Assembly (NCBI RefSeq): GCF_022965805.1
Contig: NC_133108.1
Coordinates: 41,176,051 to 41,240,050, forward strand
Length of the DNA: 64,000 nucleotides
DNA from: Primulina eburnea
Taxonomy: Eukaryota > Streptophyta > Magnoliopsida > Lamiales > Gesneriaceae
Direction of reading: 5' to 3'
Below, piece after piece: positions 10,883-22,357 of the stretch (position 1 is the first letter of the stretch; the number at the start of each line of letters is the position of its first letter). The position numbers and the translations under genes are program-made. A model generated the notes under the pieces. That model was not told the origin of the DNA and did no database searches. It saw only the letters and a list, made by a program, of their open reading frames with translations.

Positions 10883-11050
10883 ATAGAGTAGGTCTCATAT
10901 AAGATGGTCTCACCAATCTTTATTTGTGAGACGAGCCAACCCTATATATATTCTTAATAAAAAGTAATACTTTTTCACGATTTTAAGTTAAAATCGAACA
11001 CACGAAAATAATCACAATTTTAAACTTCTTACATCTTTCACGAGACCTGT
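10883..11050 (-). mobile_element. Palindrome-ended small element, degraded copy
   Basis: Starts GAGTAGGTCTCATATAAGA and includes GTGAGACGAGCCAACCC and AAAAAGTAATACTTTTTCA, diagnostic interior blocks of the family. The far end is eroded (CACGAGACCTG). Confidence 0.65.
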
Positions 11051-13148
11051 TGCGTCTATACATTTTCCCACTCCAAATTAATTTTTGAGTTTACAAATGC
11101 CGTCGTTTTAATTTGTTTATTGGAATTAATTGTCATATTTTTCAAGTACAATGACATGACGGATTTGTTTTAAAAAAATAAATCAATAATTAGAAACAAA
11201 AGTAACATGGCCGCTTGGTGGATCGATTGGCTTTTCCAGTTTGATTCAATTATTCGCAAGTTGCAATGCATGTTAGCTTCTGAATATGTCAGAATAACTT
11301 TTGGCTTGCATCCAACTTGTATAAACCTGCTCGTATCACCCAGGCCAGAACAAAAAATTACATTTTCTTTACAAAAATATATCAGAATTATTGTATAAAT
11401 TTACCCTTAATTTTTTTTTATATTAGTTAATAAGAGAGTGTAAACTTTTCAGGAGAGATTCTATGACTCACATGATATGGTACACAGTCGATGCATCTTC
11501 ATTATTAGTGTGGGTCTTACACTAATGACTAAACGAATGATAGTAGGGTCGTACCTCTTGTGAAGTGAGAGAAGCCATCGTCTTAGGGCCCGGCACTCAC
11601 ATGGACCCAAACAAATAAATCATAAGTATCATGTTGTTGAGGCATGTACCTAAATAGTATGTGCAATGGACATTTTTAAAAAATATTGGACATTGATCAA
11701 TTGAAAACATGATTAAATATGATGATTGTGTTCATTGTGGATTTAATCAAATTATGTAGAGTCCAAACAATAAAGCTACACGGCTAGTTAAATTTTTAAA
11801 AATTTTGTACGCATAAAATGGTAATGTTAATCCAATTTATTTATTATTTTATCTTGTGTCAACTCATGTGTTAAACTTTTATACTTTACTTGTCGATTAT
11901 TTGGCCTCTTTTCTTGAGTTTATGTAGTTGGACTCATTTCAAAAAATAAAACACAAAAAATTGTGATACTTACTTAGTTTATATATCTTTTTTTTCTATT
12001 TTATTGAATAAAATATTATATTTATTATTTAAAACAAATCATATATTTTTACAATATTGGTTCATTATAATTATCATTTTGTTAATTTGATAGTTTATAT
12101 TGATAAATTTCAATTTTAGCAACATATCTTACAATTTTTTCCAATCTACTTTGATACTGCATTACGTTAGAGCCATATTGATGTCGTATTGCACGAAGAA
12201 AAAAATCGCAAAGAGATTAATCTATAACTCGTAAATTATATTTTTCTTATATTTATTGTTTGGTTTCTGCAAAATGAGTTTTACGGTTATTTATCACAAT
12301 AAATTTTTTTTTAACATATTTCTTCAGGCACTATGAACCACAAGTACGACTCTTAATAGTAGTCAGTAGATGCTAACACCCGATGTAGCATAGAATCTCG
12401 TGTACTCTGATTAGGTTGATTGTCACAATTAATCGAGCTAGAAATCTAATATATATAGGATTTTAATAAAACTCAATTATTTTTAAGTTTTATTTATTTT
12501 TGGCATATGTATTGCCCCATTTTGTTATTCGATAAGAAATTGGGGGACACGACTAATCAATCTTTACTTGAAAAATAATCAAGCCTCTTTTCTTGTTATC
12601 CATAATCTTATCATCATAATTATAATTATTGGAGCTTTCTACACATAGTGGAGTACTAAGAGGTGATCCACCCCTCCCTAAATAGAAAACAAATTCAAAT
12701 AATATTTAAAAATAAAAATTTTATCTTCTCATTACAAATATATATATATTAAATTGAACCCCCCAAATCGAATTATATTAAATTGACCCCAAATCGAATC
12801 TCCCTCAATTATTTTTGTTGGTCCACCTTATCTTGCAATTTGACCCCAAATCCAATCTCCCTCAATTATTTCTTGTTTGATATATGTTCTTTATTTTGTG
12901 TTTTTTTTTTTTCAAATTAAACATCTCAAATCAAGAAAAAAGCAAAGCTTATTTGAAGATGGTTTTTTATTTCTTTTCTAATTTTGTTACAATAATCTTT
13001 ATTTTCGTCCGTTATATTGCAATAATTTTGTTTTATTATTGATTGTTTGTTTCCTTTTTAGTTCTTCTCATACATCTAAGGTAGCTAATTCTATCCTCAT
13101 GATGGACCTATGTAACATCAAGAGAGTCTAGAGATTTACTACGGTGTA
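11051..13148. other. AT-rich intergenic, nothing recognised
   Basis: No coding or RNA features seen. A short imperfect direct repeat (GACCCCAAATC-AATCTCCC) occurs at about 12784 and 12842. Confidence 0.45.
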
Positions 13149-13346
13149 TGCATAATCAGTGGCGGAGCAAAAAATATGACTCTGTCCGGTCTAGAATTTT
13201 AAACTCTAGAATTTTTTAATATTTTAAATTGATCTACTCGAGCTAATGTCATATTATTCCAAAAATATAGAAAATTTACATATGATTTTTTTTAAAAAAA
13301 TCGAGCCACCCGGGCTAGGATATGTGTCTCCGCCTCTGTGCATAAC
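13149..13346. mobile_element. hAT-like MITE
   Basis: Element 13157-13338 (182 bp) has ends CAGTGGCGGAGC / CTCCGCCTCTG. Its flanks TGCATAAT (13149-13156) and TGCATAAC (13339-13346) form an 8-bp duplication with one mismatch. The interior matches the copies at 9565 and 21313. Confidence 0.82.
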
Positions 13347-15221
13347 CGTTCGACGGGGTCGACCCTATCTAAGTAGGTGTTTTGGAGTCCACCCACCCAT
13401 TCAATTGGCTGGTTGTATTATGACATGAATATTTCTCCAAGCGTAGCAAGACGTATCTCTCATAAAATAGATATGAAACTGTATCGTCTCTCTCTTTATG
13501 ATTTTAATAGTTAAACAGTTTGTTTATCCGATCCTAACAAAATTATTGGGAAAAAAATTATCGATCAGAGCTGAAAACTCATTCTCGACTCAGGTAGGAT
13601 GAACAAGCTAAGAAACTGAATAAAAAAACGATTAAAAAAATTTACCTTGTTACATGGCCTTTTGGTTATAAGATCCCTCGAGGAGGGTCCTGACCCAAAA
13701 AAAAAAAAAATAGTTAATATTTGTGTACGCGTGACATCTGGCTGCATACTCTTCATATAATATTTCTAAAAAAATAAACCGATTATTTTTTTCTTTTTTT
13801 AAAAAGATAAATTATATTATACAAAATTTTACGCACCAAAAGTTAAAACAAAGTAGTGATGCATGGGATCACGTATGCTTAATAGCGACGTTTAATTACG
13901 TCCATTAAAGGGCGAGATCGCGACGTTTTTCCAGATTTTTCTTCGAAGAAACCTATTTTTTCTATGTTCGGAATTCTAATTCCACGAAAAATATGATCTC
14001 ATTATAATTATATGGGGCCCATCAAATGAAAGGTCCAAAAAATATGATGTCTTTTTGGACAAAAAAAAATATATTTATATAATTAAGGCACTGCGAAAAA
14101 AAGGGTCCAACGCACATTAAGTTGAGTGCCTTGTGATTAATTCTTTCTTTGTATCTCTAATTAGTGTAACCTGACCAAATTATTGGCATAATCTTTTAAC
14201 TTTTAAGATCAATTTATAATAATGTAACAACACTGATTATACACCATTATTTTATATAATGATTTGATCTATGACTAATTAATAATATTCAACATTTGGC
14301 CTTATAATTACGTACTAACTTATGAAGCATTATCTCTAAAGACTTTCTACCCAATTCCAAGATAAATTTAAATTGAATATAATGCTGGACAAAATCAACG
14401 TGTATGTGCGATCGAGTGCGTGTAACACGATCTTTGATTTTATGGAAATAATTAACGTAATTGATATCTGGTCTTTCGATTTTTGATCAATTTTGAAATT
14501 ATTTTTCGAGGCAATGCTAAAATTTGGTTTCAAATATAACAAAATAATTGCGAATAAAATGGTTTAAAATATTTAATTTACTTGCTAGTTCGTTAAACAG
14601 TGATGAAAAACTATTATGTTTTTCATTTTAAAGGTGAAATGGACTGAAGCTGCAATTAAAATTCATGTTCTTGGTTTTTAGGTGCATGTCCTATTTGATA
14701 ATAAAAAATGTAATTAATTCCTTAATAAATATATAAAATCAAGACCAACTAGTTACTTTGAATTTAAAATATAGACTGCATGCAAGATTATATATATAAA
14801 AAAAGATTTATTTATTTATATATTTTTATCCTTAGATGGATATCATGTGTCAACCACTCCAAAAAACCGAATCGAGCTATTTTCAATTTATAGACAGTTA
14901 TTTGTATTTTTGGTTATATTTTTATAACTATAAATGGCATACATCTCCTATTTGTTATAACTTATAACTAACAAAAATGTTGTTGCATTGTGTTTTTAAG
15001 ATATTATTGGTTGGTAAGCATATGATATTGTGTTTTTAAGACATGATAAGAGGACATAAATAACATATTGTTCCTAGTTAGAATTTTTATTGCCTGTAAG
15101 TGATTTCCGATGTCATTTCATCAATTTTCGGAGCCACATCATTAATTTCTATTTCCAGTTCCAGTTCCAGCGCCACGTAATCATCAATCTGATTTCTTTG
15201 TTATGCTAGTTAGATATAGAA
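13347..15221. other. AT-rich intergenic, nothing recognised
   Basis: No gene seen. Scattered A/T tracts and no element edges that I can support. Confidence 0.45.
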
Positions 15222-15780
15222 AAACCCCTCCCCAAGCCGTGCTTGCATTTTTCATTGCACACAACATAACTATGTAGTCCTATTCTTAATAGATTTATCC
15301 CAAAATAGCATATCCAAATTATAAGAAATCCAATAGATACCACAATTGTTGAATTGGTACACTGCAATTTTATATTTGTTCGAGTATGTAAATATATCAC
15401 GAATACGATCCAAGTAATAAAAGCCCAAGTTTCTTTTGGATCTCAATTCCAATAAGATCCCCATGTTTCGTTAACCCATACTGCTTCAGAAAGAATTCCT
15501 ATGGTTAAAAAGGTAAATCCTAGACTAATAACCCCATAACTCCAATAATCCAATTGTTGAATCAAATGAAACCTGTAATAATTAAAAAGGGAAGTATTTT
15601 TTAAAATATTAATTCGTTCATTCATGTATTCGATTTCACCAAAGAAAAAGGAACCATTGAAATTTAAAAAATAATTACTCGTAGAAATTTTTTTTTTTTT
15701 TTCTAACTGTAATGACTACAAGTGATACTGATAATAATGATCCACATAAAAGGGCAGCGTAGCCTAATATCATCGCACGT
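15222..15780 (-). pseudogene. ccsA: Plastid DNA insertion: ccsA fragment joined to a group II intron domain V
   Basis: Read leftwards, 15780-15268 encodes pieces of chloroplast CcsA in shifting frames: [48 protein letters not shown] and [16 protein letters not shown]. CcsA is the membrane haem-attachment factor for c-type cytochromes. Frameshifts and substitutions (for example NETWGSYWN for NEAWGSYWN) show it is non-functional nuclear DNA. It then joins 15262-15225, which on the minus strand reads GTGTGCAATGAAAAATGCAA then GCACGGCTTGGGGAGG, the shape of a group II intron domain V as in the trnK intron. The two parts are not adjacent in normal plastomes, so the insertion was rearranged. The right edge is blurred. 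Confidence 0.85.
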
Positions 15781-16102
15781 ATTAGAACAACCAGTACATC
15801 TAATTCGATTAAGGTACGAATAATCAGGAATCCTTTCTTCTTTTTTATAAAAAAAAATCTGAAGTAAAAAAAGAGCTTATTCGTCAAAAAATTCCTTTAT
15901 TTATTTTGTCTTTATTTTTGAATTTTTCTAATCTATGGATAAAATTATTTATGATAAAGACAATATTATAAAGACAATGTGAAAGAAGACTAAAATTGAG
16001 AATTGACACTAACTTATATGACTAAAACGACAGTTTGCAAACTTACAAACCTAAAAATAGAAAATGATCAAGTTACATACCAAAATTGTAATTCTCTTCT
16101 TT
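15781..16102. other. AT-rich spacer, nothing recognised
   Basis: Possibly eroded plastid-derived sequence at its left side, but this is not demonstrable by eye. Confidence 0.35.
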
Positions 16103-16400
16103 TTGAAATGTTAAGAATATTGTGTAAATTATCTCACATTGGAAACTCAATATATATCCTGATAATTAATATATTTGGAATACTAAAGGTTCGAGGACAA
16201 ATTAAAAAGTTCCCACTCTGATATCGATTATATTTTAGTGAGTAGGTCTCATTGAAATGTTAAGAATATTGTGTAAATTATCTCACATTGGAAACTCAAT
16301 ATATATCCTGATAATTAATATATTTGGAATACTAAAGGTTCGAGGACAAATTAAAAAGTTCCCACTCTGATATCGATTATATTTTAGTGAGTAGGTCTCA
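16103..16400 (+). repeat. Perfect 149-bp tandem duplication
   Basis: 16103-16251 and 16252-16400 appear identical base for base, from TTGAAATGTTAAG to GTAGGTCTCAT. The second copy continues into the small element at 16389, so the junction reuses that element's GAGTAGGTCTCA end. This points to a very recent unequal event. Confidence 0.9.
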
Positions 16401-16567
16401 TGTGAGACCGTCTCACGGATCACAATCCGTGAGACGAGTCAACCCTACCCATATTCACAATAAAAAGTAATACTCTTAGCATAAAAAGTAATACTTTTTC
16501 ATGGATTATCCAAATAAAGATCCGTCTCACAAAATACGACCCGTGAGACCGTCTCACGCAAGTTTTT
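16389..16567 (-). mobile_element. Palindrome-ended small element, well-preserved copy
   Basis: Starts GAGTAGGTCTCATGTGAGAC, has GTGAGACCGTCTCAC at both sides, and ends CGCAAGTTTTTGCC. Flanks TATTTTAGT and TATTTTATT suggest an 8-9 bp duplication. The left end is also copied into the upstream tandem repeat. Confidence 0.8.
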
Positions 16568-16786
16568 GCCTATTTTATTATACTAATTACATTCTTTATT
16601 TCCTCCCAAACGTACACAAAATCTTCTATTTACCAACATATCATTAAAAGATTAAATAAATTAAGAATTAAGGTTGATTAATAAACATGAAAAATAACAT
16701 AAGATTATCTAAAATTCATTCGATGACAATGACCGGAAGATTTAGATGAAATTTGTTCATTCAACCTAATTTGCTTATAGCAAAAA

Positions 16787-17120
16787 CTAGTGTGAGACAA
16801 TTTTACGGATAATTGTATTTTGTGAGACAGATCTTTTATTGGCAAAAACTTGTGTGAGACGGTCTCACGGGTCGTATTTTGTGAGACGGATCTTTATTTG
16901 GATAATCCATGAAAAAGTATTACTTTTTATGCTAAGAGTATTACTTTTTGTTGTGAATATGGGCATGGTTGACCCGTCTCACAGATTGTGATCTGTGAGA
17001 TGGTCTCACATGAGACCTACTCTCTTTTATTTGGGTCATCCATAGAAAAATATTATTTTTTATGTTAAGAGTATTACTTTTTATTGTGAATATCGGTAGG
17101 GTTGACTCGTCTCACAAAAT
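16787..17120 (+). mobile_element. Palindrome-ended element nested inside another copy of itself
   Basis: The outer copy starts AGTGTGAGACAATTTTACGG at 16790 and breaks at about 16838 after GATCTTTTATTGG. The inner copy runs from CAAAAACTTGTGTGAGACGG to GAGACCTACTC (about 16842-17020). The outer copy resumes with CTTTTATTTGGGTCATCC and ends near GACTCGTCTCACAAAATACC. TTTTATT-GG on both sides of the inner copy looks like its target duplication. Confidence 0.78.
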
Positions 17121-17693
17121 ACCTACTTTTTGCTTAATCAATATCCGAAAATCTTGTAATTATATGTTGGGATCCACCTCATGCTCAACATTTACTTTTT
17201 TATTTTTTTTATCCTCAAAAGTAAAAATCATTAAATTATCTTCTGGATAAAATATATATTGTTTAAAAAATTTATATCTATATAAATGTATGTGCAACCT
17301 TTTCGAACTGAAATATTCAAATATAACTTTATTTAAATTACGCTGAATTTCATGAAAATTATGCTACAACTCGGATTGATTTATCATTCTCTTGAGGAAA
17401 TATATGTTATATATGAAGAGGCAATTGCCCGTATTCAAATTTTTTTCCAAAAAAAAAAGAGGAAGAAAGAAACCTTTAAGGCCTGCTTTGTCGTGAACAT
17501 TTATTTCATGGCAAACTACTTGTTTATTTGCATCAATTTTCTCCCTCTGATCTCCACCTATTTTTTCAAATACCAATGATACTTTTATATACAATTTGTA
17601 AATATAAAATTTTGAAATGCCTTGGTGATATAAGCCAAACTCGAAACTACGATTAGATCTGATTCCTACCAAAAAATCGGTTGATTTCCCGCT
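17121..17693. other. Intergenic, nothing recognised
   Basis: No feature could be supported. Confidence 0.45.
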
Positions 17694-17990
17694 AGACAAT
17701 TTCATAGATTTATATACGTGAAACAGGTAGATCCGATTTTTATTTTAAGTAAAAAAAATACTACTTTTGACATAAAATTAATATTTTCACCGGTCGGGTC
17801 ATAGATCAGTCTTACAAAATTACCTCATCAGACAATCTTATAGATCTATATTTGTGAGACGTGTTGACTCGATCTACACTAAAAATTAAAAATAATACTT
17901 TTTACATAAAAATAATACATTTTCATGGGCCGTGTCAGTTCATAAACACGTCTCACAAAATTGACCCATGAGACGGTCATGTGAGTTTTT
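17694..17990 (-). mobile_element. Two adjacent degraded palindrome-ended elements
   Basis: Family interior blocks (AATACTTTT..CATAAAA.TAATA.TTTTCA, then GTCTTACAAAAT or GTCTCACAAAAT) occur twice, near 17694-17825 and 17828-17985. Both are eroded, so the edges are approximate. Confidence 0.6.
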
Positions 17991-18269
17991 ATGTAAATTC
18001 TTAATGATGGACGGTAAAAGATAATAATTCATTAAGCAACTATTATATATTTATTATATAATAAAAATACAATTTATATATATGTGTATTTCTTATTTAA
18101 CGTTGAACATAGCTAATATATTTTGTAACGTAGGTACTCGAGACAAAACTAGGCGTGCTGAAGAAGTCAATCTCATGCACTAAATACTATTTTAACTAGT
18201 TGGCGATGAAAACCCAATTTTTATATATATGGAAAAATATGTTTGTATCACAAGGTTGCCTAAATTGGG

Positions 18270-18320
18270 TATATATATATATATATATGCGTGTGCGTGT
18301 GCGTGTGCGCGTGCTTGTTT
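18270..18320. repeat. Compound (TA)n-(TGCG)n microsatellite
   Basis: A TATATA run is followed by GCGTGTGCGTGTGCG repeats. Simple sequence only. The surrounding stretch from 17991 to 18827 has no gene. Confidence 0.9.
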
Positions 18321-18827
18321 GTGTTCGTCTGTTTAATATATGTTACACTTGGAGTAAACACTTCTCCGATGATGAATTAAAATGTACGCAAAGTGTTCAT
18401 TCAGGTAACATAGACGGAGATATATAGTTTAAATCATGTATTCAAAAAATAATAGGGCGAATTATACGGTGAGAGAATTCCCATTCAACTTAACAAAAGA
18501 GTGTAACTTCTCAAAGTCGAGTAAAACATGTTTACAAAATTTCAAAGCAAAAGCGAAATCGGGATTTGATAACCTAATTTATGCATACACATATATACAT
18601 AGAGACAAATGAAATTAGTTCAGGGGAACGTGTGTGCGCGTGCGCGCTCAAGTTTGACAAAGAAATTTAATCAGATTTGACCTAATTTGTCCGCCTCTGA
18701 CTCAGCAAAGCACGACTACCACCTTCTTCTTTGCTTCTTAGTTCTTCCCCATGTATGTAACATGCATACAACACATACATATATCATACATACATACCAT
18801 GTCATTTATAAATGCATTCAGGTCCAT

Positions 18828-18985
18828 TGTGTAAGACGGTCTCACGGGTCGTATTTATGAAACATCTCTTATTTGAGTCACCCATGATAAAAGTATTAAT
18901 TTTTATTGTGAATATGAGTAGAGTTGACCCGTCTCACAGATTATGATACGTGAGACGGTCTGACATGAAACTCACTCATTTTTTC
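18828..18985 (+). mobile_element. Palindrome-ended small element
   Basis: Begins TGTGTAAGACGGTCTCACGG, has TTTTTATTGTGAATATGAGT inside, and ends ACGTGAGACGGTCTGACATG. It lacks part of the duplicated AAGTATTACTTTTTATGC block found in other copies. Confidence 0.75.
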
Positions 18986-19769
18986 ATAGAGTGTAGGGGT
19001 CCGTTTGAACTTTGAAGTGTCACGTGTAATCTGACTTTATCTACAAATTAATTTAATTGAATTTATGGATCCCAGTATGAAATGGAATGGGGTTTAGGGA
19101 AATCGGGAGAATAAAAATTATAGAAAAAAGGCTATGGGTACACGAGTAGACGTTAGGGGGGCCTTCGGAGTTGGCGCTGCGTCGGATTTTAATTCTTTTC
19201 TCCAATCGTGGCACCTTCTAGTAAATTAGTAATAATATATATGTGCTGCTTTTCAATTATTTTATTTAATAATTTTTTATCAAAAAGATTGCTGATCTGG
19301 CAATTTAAAAAATATATAAAAAGTGCAACAGAAAGTGACCTAAAGAAATAATAATCAACCATCGAGTTATTCATAGATAGGATACATGAAAAAAATCAAG
19401 ATTGCTGATATTGTAATCGAGCTAGAGTTCGATTTCGGAGTTTTTTTTTTCTGTTGTTCGATTATGTTTCACTAGCTTTGGTTTTAACATGATACTGTGG
19501 ATATAATATCACAGATAAAAAATTGCATGAACTTATTTAATTTAGTTTTAAGCCATTTTTTGTTGCTGAAAAAAATAAAATTTTAAAAAGTTTGATCTTA
19601 AAAGCTAAGTTTTTGTCACCTCTCTCAAATATGGGCCTATTCATGGTGCTCGATTGCGGGCTATTAGGCTAACGACAATGATGGGTTTTGATTTTTAAAA
19701 CAGATTGAAGACCCTTGCCCTCAGTCCGGGCGCGGCGCGCGAGTCATGCACGTGCGTTTTTCCGGTTTG

Positions 19770-19807
<38 letters not shown>

Positions 19808-19896
19808 CCTTTTTTTTCGAAAAAGGAAAAAGAAAAAGGAAAAATGATCGTTGTATTTGTGGAATGATATATTAATAGGTTAGATCCTACGTATAT
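18986..19896. other. Intergenic with a 36-base T tract
   Basis: 19772-19807 is an uninterrupted run of T, preceded by a GC-rich block (GGGCGCGGCGCGCGAG near 19728) and followed by a short A/G-rich inverse. No gene is seen. The homopolymer is a likely site of length error. Confidence 0.6.
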
Positions 19897-20085
19897 TTGT
19901 TGAGTAAGTCTCTTGTCAGATGGTCTTACGAATCTTTATCTGTGAGACGGATCAATCATATCGATATTCACAATAAAATGTAATACTCTTAGCATAAAAA
20001 ATAATATTTTTTCATGGATGACCTAAATAAGATATCCGTCTCACAAAATACGACATGTGAGACCGTCTCATACAAGTTTTTATCA
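19897..20085 (-). mobile_element. Palindrome-ended small element
   Basis: Starts GAGTAAGTCTCTTGTCAGAT, has AATACTCTTAGCATAAAAAA and ATTTTTTCATGGATGACC inside, and ends GTGAGACCGTCTCATACAAG. Orientation is opposite to the copy at 18828. Confidence 0.78.
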
Positions 20086-20202
20086 AAGTTGTTTTCTGGG
20101 TGTATGATTATGGGGAGATTTTTATTGAAGTTGAGATTTTTTTAATATTTGATACAGATCGAAAAAAAAAAACAAATAAATTTATAGGTTTTGGAGTGGA
20201 GA

Positions 20203-20403
20203 CATCCTTGCGGGTAAAGTAGACCCTACCCCTGCGGGCACTGCCCGCAGGGTAGATCTAACGGCTCGGAAAAATCCGAGCCAATTTTTTTTTTTTTTAA
20301 TACATGGTGGTGGGCCCGGATCACTCATGTGGAGTGATCCGGGCCGTTCCCTTCCCGTGCAGGCAGTGTCTGCACGGGCAGGGTGAAATAATCCATCCTT
20401 GCG
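20203..20403. mobile_element. Small hairpin-rich element, copy 2, 10-bp target duplication
   Basis: The body 20213-20393 (181 bp) is flanked by identical CATCCTTGCG at 20203-20212 and 20394-20403. It starts GGTAAAGTAGACC and ends GGGTGAAATAATC. It contains four perfect or near-perfect stem-loops: CCTGCGGGCACTGCCCGCAGG, GGCTCGG…CCGAGCC, GGCCCGGATCACTC…its inverse, and CCGTGCAGGCAGTGTCTGCACGG. Terminal and loop motifs match the copy at 8830-9001 in reverse. The stems are GC-rich against an AT-rich background. No coding capacity. Confidence 0.72.
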
Positions 20404-20928
20404 ACTTTTGAACACAGTTTTCTTTTGGCTGAGTCTAAAATGTCAAAGCGCCATCTTTGATGTCTCCAAAAGGCTGCTGATGCGCTTCCTATATATATAT
20501 TTAAAATAGTTTGTTAATGCTAAATGATTTTTAAATGTTTGAATATAGAAAGATATACTCTAAAAGAAAAAAACCCATGCCTGCTTGTATGAAAGAAGAA
20601 GATTCATCATCCTTTTATTTGACTTTGCATTCTCTATATTTGTTAACCTCGTTTTTCAAGTGTGATAAGAAATTCGGGATTTATTGAAAATACACTGGCA
20701 TAATAAATATTCATCATATTTTTGTATTATATAAAATCATGTTACAAGTACATCGATATTTTTACATCAAATCTTACATAAAAAAAAGTCAATACAAAAA
20801 TCTAATGATATATTGAATAAAAAATATCAAGATATAATTAGTGTAAATATCAATGTATGATATATTGAATGTACCTTTAGTATTATCTTTTTAACAAATA
20901 TTTAATTCATATTAAAAAAATTGTAATA
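20404..20928. other. AT-rich intergenic, nothing recognised
   Basis: No feature could be supported. Confidence 0.45.
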
Positions 20929-21747
20929 ATTGGTGATACCTCCGTAGGGTCTCGAGTCATTGATGGCCCGAGATATTATATGGATAACCCAAATCGGGGT
21001 GAGCTTACAGGAGGAGTTCATCAGTAGTCGGGAAGATGAATGACCGAGACATCTTCTTCCCGAGACCTTGGATTACCAGAAGATTGGGCTTTTATACAAG
21101 CTCTCGTGAGACTTTCTACCCGAGTTACCTCGAAAGTAGCACCTCACTCGAGTGTATCAGTATGTGATACCTTATATTTGGCAATCATTACTGTCAGAGT
21201 TACACGAGTTTGGCGTGTCAGATAAGTTGTCAGCCATCTGACAACTTATATGACACGCCAAACTCGTGTAACTCTGACAGTAATGATTGCCAAATATAAG
21301 GTATCTCATACTCAGGGGCGGAGCCAGAAATATGGCTCCGCCCGGGCTAGAATTTTAATCTCTTAAATTTTTTAATATTTTAAATTAATATACCCGGGCT
21401 ATTATCATATTATTCTAAAATTATACAAAATTTACCTATAAATTTTTTCAAAAAAAAATTGTGCCACCCGGGCTAAAGCCAGGGTACAAGAACATGTCCC
21501 TCCGCCCCTGCTCATACTGATGCACTCGAGTGAGGTGCTACTTTCGAGGTAACCCGAGTAGAAAGCCTCCGGAGAGCTTGTATAAAAGCCCGATTTTCTG
21601 GTAATCTGGGGTACGGGATGAAGACGTCTCGGTCATTCATCTGCCCCGATACTGACGAACTCCTCTTGTAAGCTTACCCTGATTTGGGCTATCCATATAA
21701 TATCCTAGGTCATTCATAATCTGAGCTCTTACGGAAATATCACCAAT
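20929..21747. mobile_element. Foldback element with 300-bp arms
   Basis: The arms 20932-21233 and 21238-21744 are inverted copies around a 4-base centre (CCAT). The right arm is longer only because of a 198-bp MITE. The ends read GGTGATACCTCCGTA and TACGGAAATATCACC. The inner 150 bases of each arm look identical; the outer parts have diverged more. A segment (ACCCGAGTTACCTCGA … CACTCGAGTGTATCAGTATG … GTCAGATAAG) resembles 63230-63345 in the putative gypsy LTR, so the arms may come from LTR sequence. No clear target duplication was found. Confidence 0.75.
21305..21518. mobile_element. hAT-like MITE inserted in a foldback arm
   Basis: Element 21313-21510 (198 bp) has ends CAGGGGCGGAG / CTCCGCCCCTG and a perfect 8-bp duplication CTCATACT at 21305-21312 and 21511-21518. 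Its absence from the left arm gives an empty-site control. It is the best-preserved of three related copies in the window. Confidence 0.92.
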
Positions 21748-22357
21748 CATAATCAAGTAATCTACTCGTGAACTTTCGTAGTTGTGAATGTAGCAAAATT
21801 CAAACTAAAAACATCCACGCCATTTTTGTATTTCTAAAATTCATGGATTTAACATATGGATCTAGAACAAAATTAGAATAATGAGTTGGGCTTGAGTTGG
21901 GAACAGGCCTGAATTCGAATCTGTGGACCACTTCAAAATGGGTTACCTCCTTCCTCTTTCTCTTTTGCCCATACGCAAAGGCCCAAGAGCCCATTTGCAT
22001 GGAATCTTCTCCAAGATTCCTGGCCCACAATTCGACGGCCCACAATCTCTTTACCAATATTCCAAACAAATCGCAAGCTCAATTTGCAAAACTTTTCGAG
22101 CTGATATAAAAGTGGCGAATTCATACTTGAAATCCCATATTCTCCGCTCAAAGAATCTTCCAGACTTCCCATGGCCGCGCCACCGTGACAGTGATGCCAG
22201 TCTCGGCCACATACGATTCCCCCACCTTCGCGTTCTTCTACGCAGTCTTCATCTTCATCTTCTTCCTCCTCCTCTTTCGTTTCCTCGCTCTTTTCTTCTT
22301 CCTCCTGCTCCTTTTCTTACTCTGTTCCGACGTCGTTTACCTCCTCTCCTCTCTCCT

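Noticed and set aside
19772..19807. T-tract as a retroposon poly(A) tail
   Set aside because: No retroposed sequence or flanking duplication beside it; kept only as a homopolymer.
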